Positions 13,908-13,960 of a stretch of 13,960 bases of DNA are shown piece after piece. Numbering within the stretch: position 1 is the first letter of the stretch; every line of letters starts with the position of its first letter. A model generated the notes under the pieces. The model was not told the origin of the DNA and made no database searches. It saw only the letters and a program-made list of their open reading frames with translations. The translations under genes were made by a program, and so were the position numbers. This DNA is from Chloroflexota bacterium (GTDB taxonomy: Bacteria > Chloroflexota > Ktedonobacteria > Ktedonobacterales > Ktedonobacteraceae), in assembly GCA_005879655.1 (NCBI GenBank), contig VBJK01000170.1, forward strand, positions 4,498 to 18,457, written 5' to 3'.

Positions 13908-13960
13908 GTCAATACCGCCTCTCGTTTAAATCCTTTACGCTGATATCCATGTTTCTGCAT

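Noticed and set aside
1..13960. tRNA, rRNA, CRISPR arrays, transposase genes, replication origin
   Set aside because: No cloverleaf or rRNA core motifs, no regularly spaced direct repeats, no transposase motifs and no DnaA-box cluster were found by eye.

Overview
The window carries about a dozen protein genes and no RNA gene, CRISPR array or insertion sequence that I can recognise. Gene content points to a large-genome, soil-type bacterium of the Chloroflexota, most likely the Ktedonobacteria. The basis is a DUF2851 gene joined to an RsuA/RluB-type pseudouridine synthase, a FemAB-type transferase, paired single-chain TrkA proteins, an Rpn-family nuclease, and many short dispersed palindromes between genes. 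The lineage call comes from remembered gene content, not from a marker gene, so it is moderate confidence only.

Layout. 1-336: end of a YtkA/FixH-like exported-domain protein. 563-1435: an orphan coiled-coil, low-complexity protein behind a good extended -10 promoter. 1436-1885: no gene, but several palindromic repeats. 1886-3945: DUF2851 and pseudouridine synthase genes overlapping by ATGA and closed by an intrinsic terminator. 4045-5061: an Rpn-type PD-(D/E)XK nuclease with its own promoter, split into two overlapping ORFs; the second holds two strong internal ribosome binding sites. 5127-5179: a perfect 23-bp hairpin between convergent genes. 5193-7883 (minus): thiolase followed by an M20 dipeptidase. 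8071-8787: HAD hydrolase. 8875-9132 (minus): small PLD N-terminal-type membrane protein. 9283-10290 (minus): FemAB-type gene with an amber stop and a missing conserved block. 10510-11664: two TrkA-type proteins. 11736-12929 (minus): AI-2E/PerM-type permease whose last conserved membrane segment is missing and whose tail is out of frame. 13122-13907 (minus): membrane-anchored protein with an FG-GAP-like outer domain.

How it fits together. Most genes look like ordinary housekeeping or envelope functions in short one- or two-gene units, usually divergent or convergent with hairpins between them. Three features stand out. (1) The Rpn locus resembles the known full-length-nuclease/small C-terminal-inhibitor arrangement of Rpn anti-phage systems, here with the C-terminal part on a separate reading frame. 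(2) At least two families of REP-like palindromes occur between genes: one with core GCGCAATAAATTGCGC (four sites, one of them an inverted doublet) and one with core GGGCAATCCCTTGTG (two sites). (3) Three genes (rpn, femAB, AI-2E) carry lesions by my reading, two of them small deletions of highly conserved blocks; this means local gene decay or errors in the sequence.
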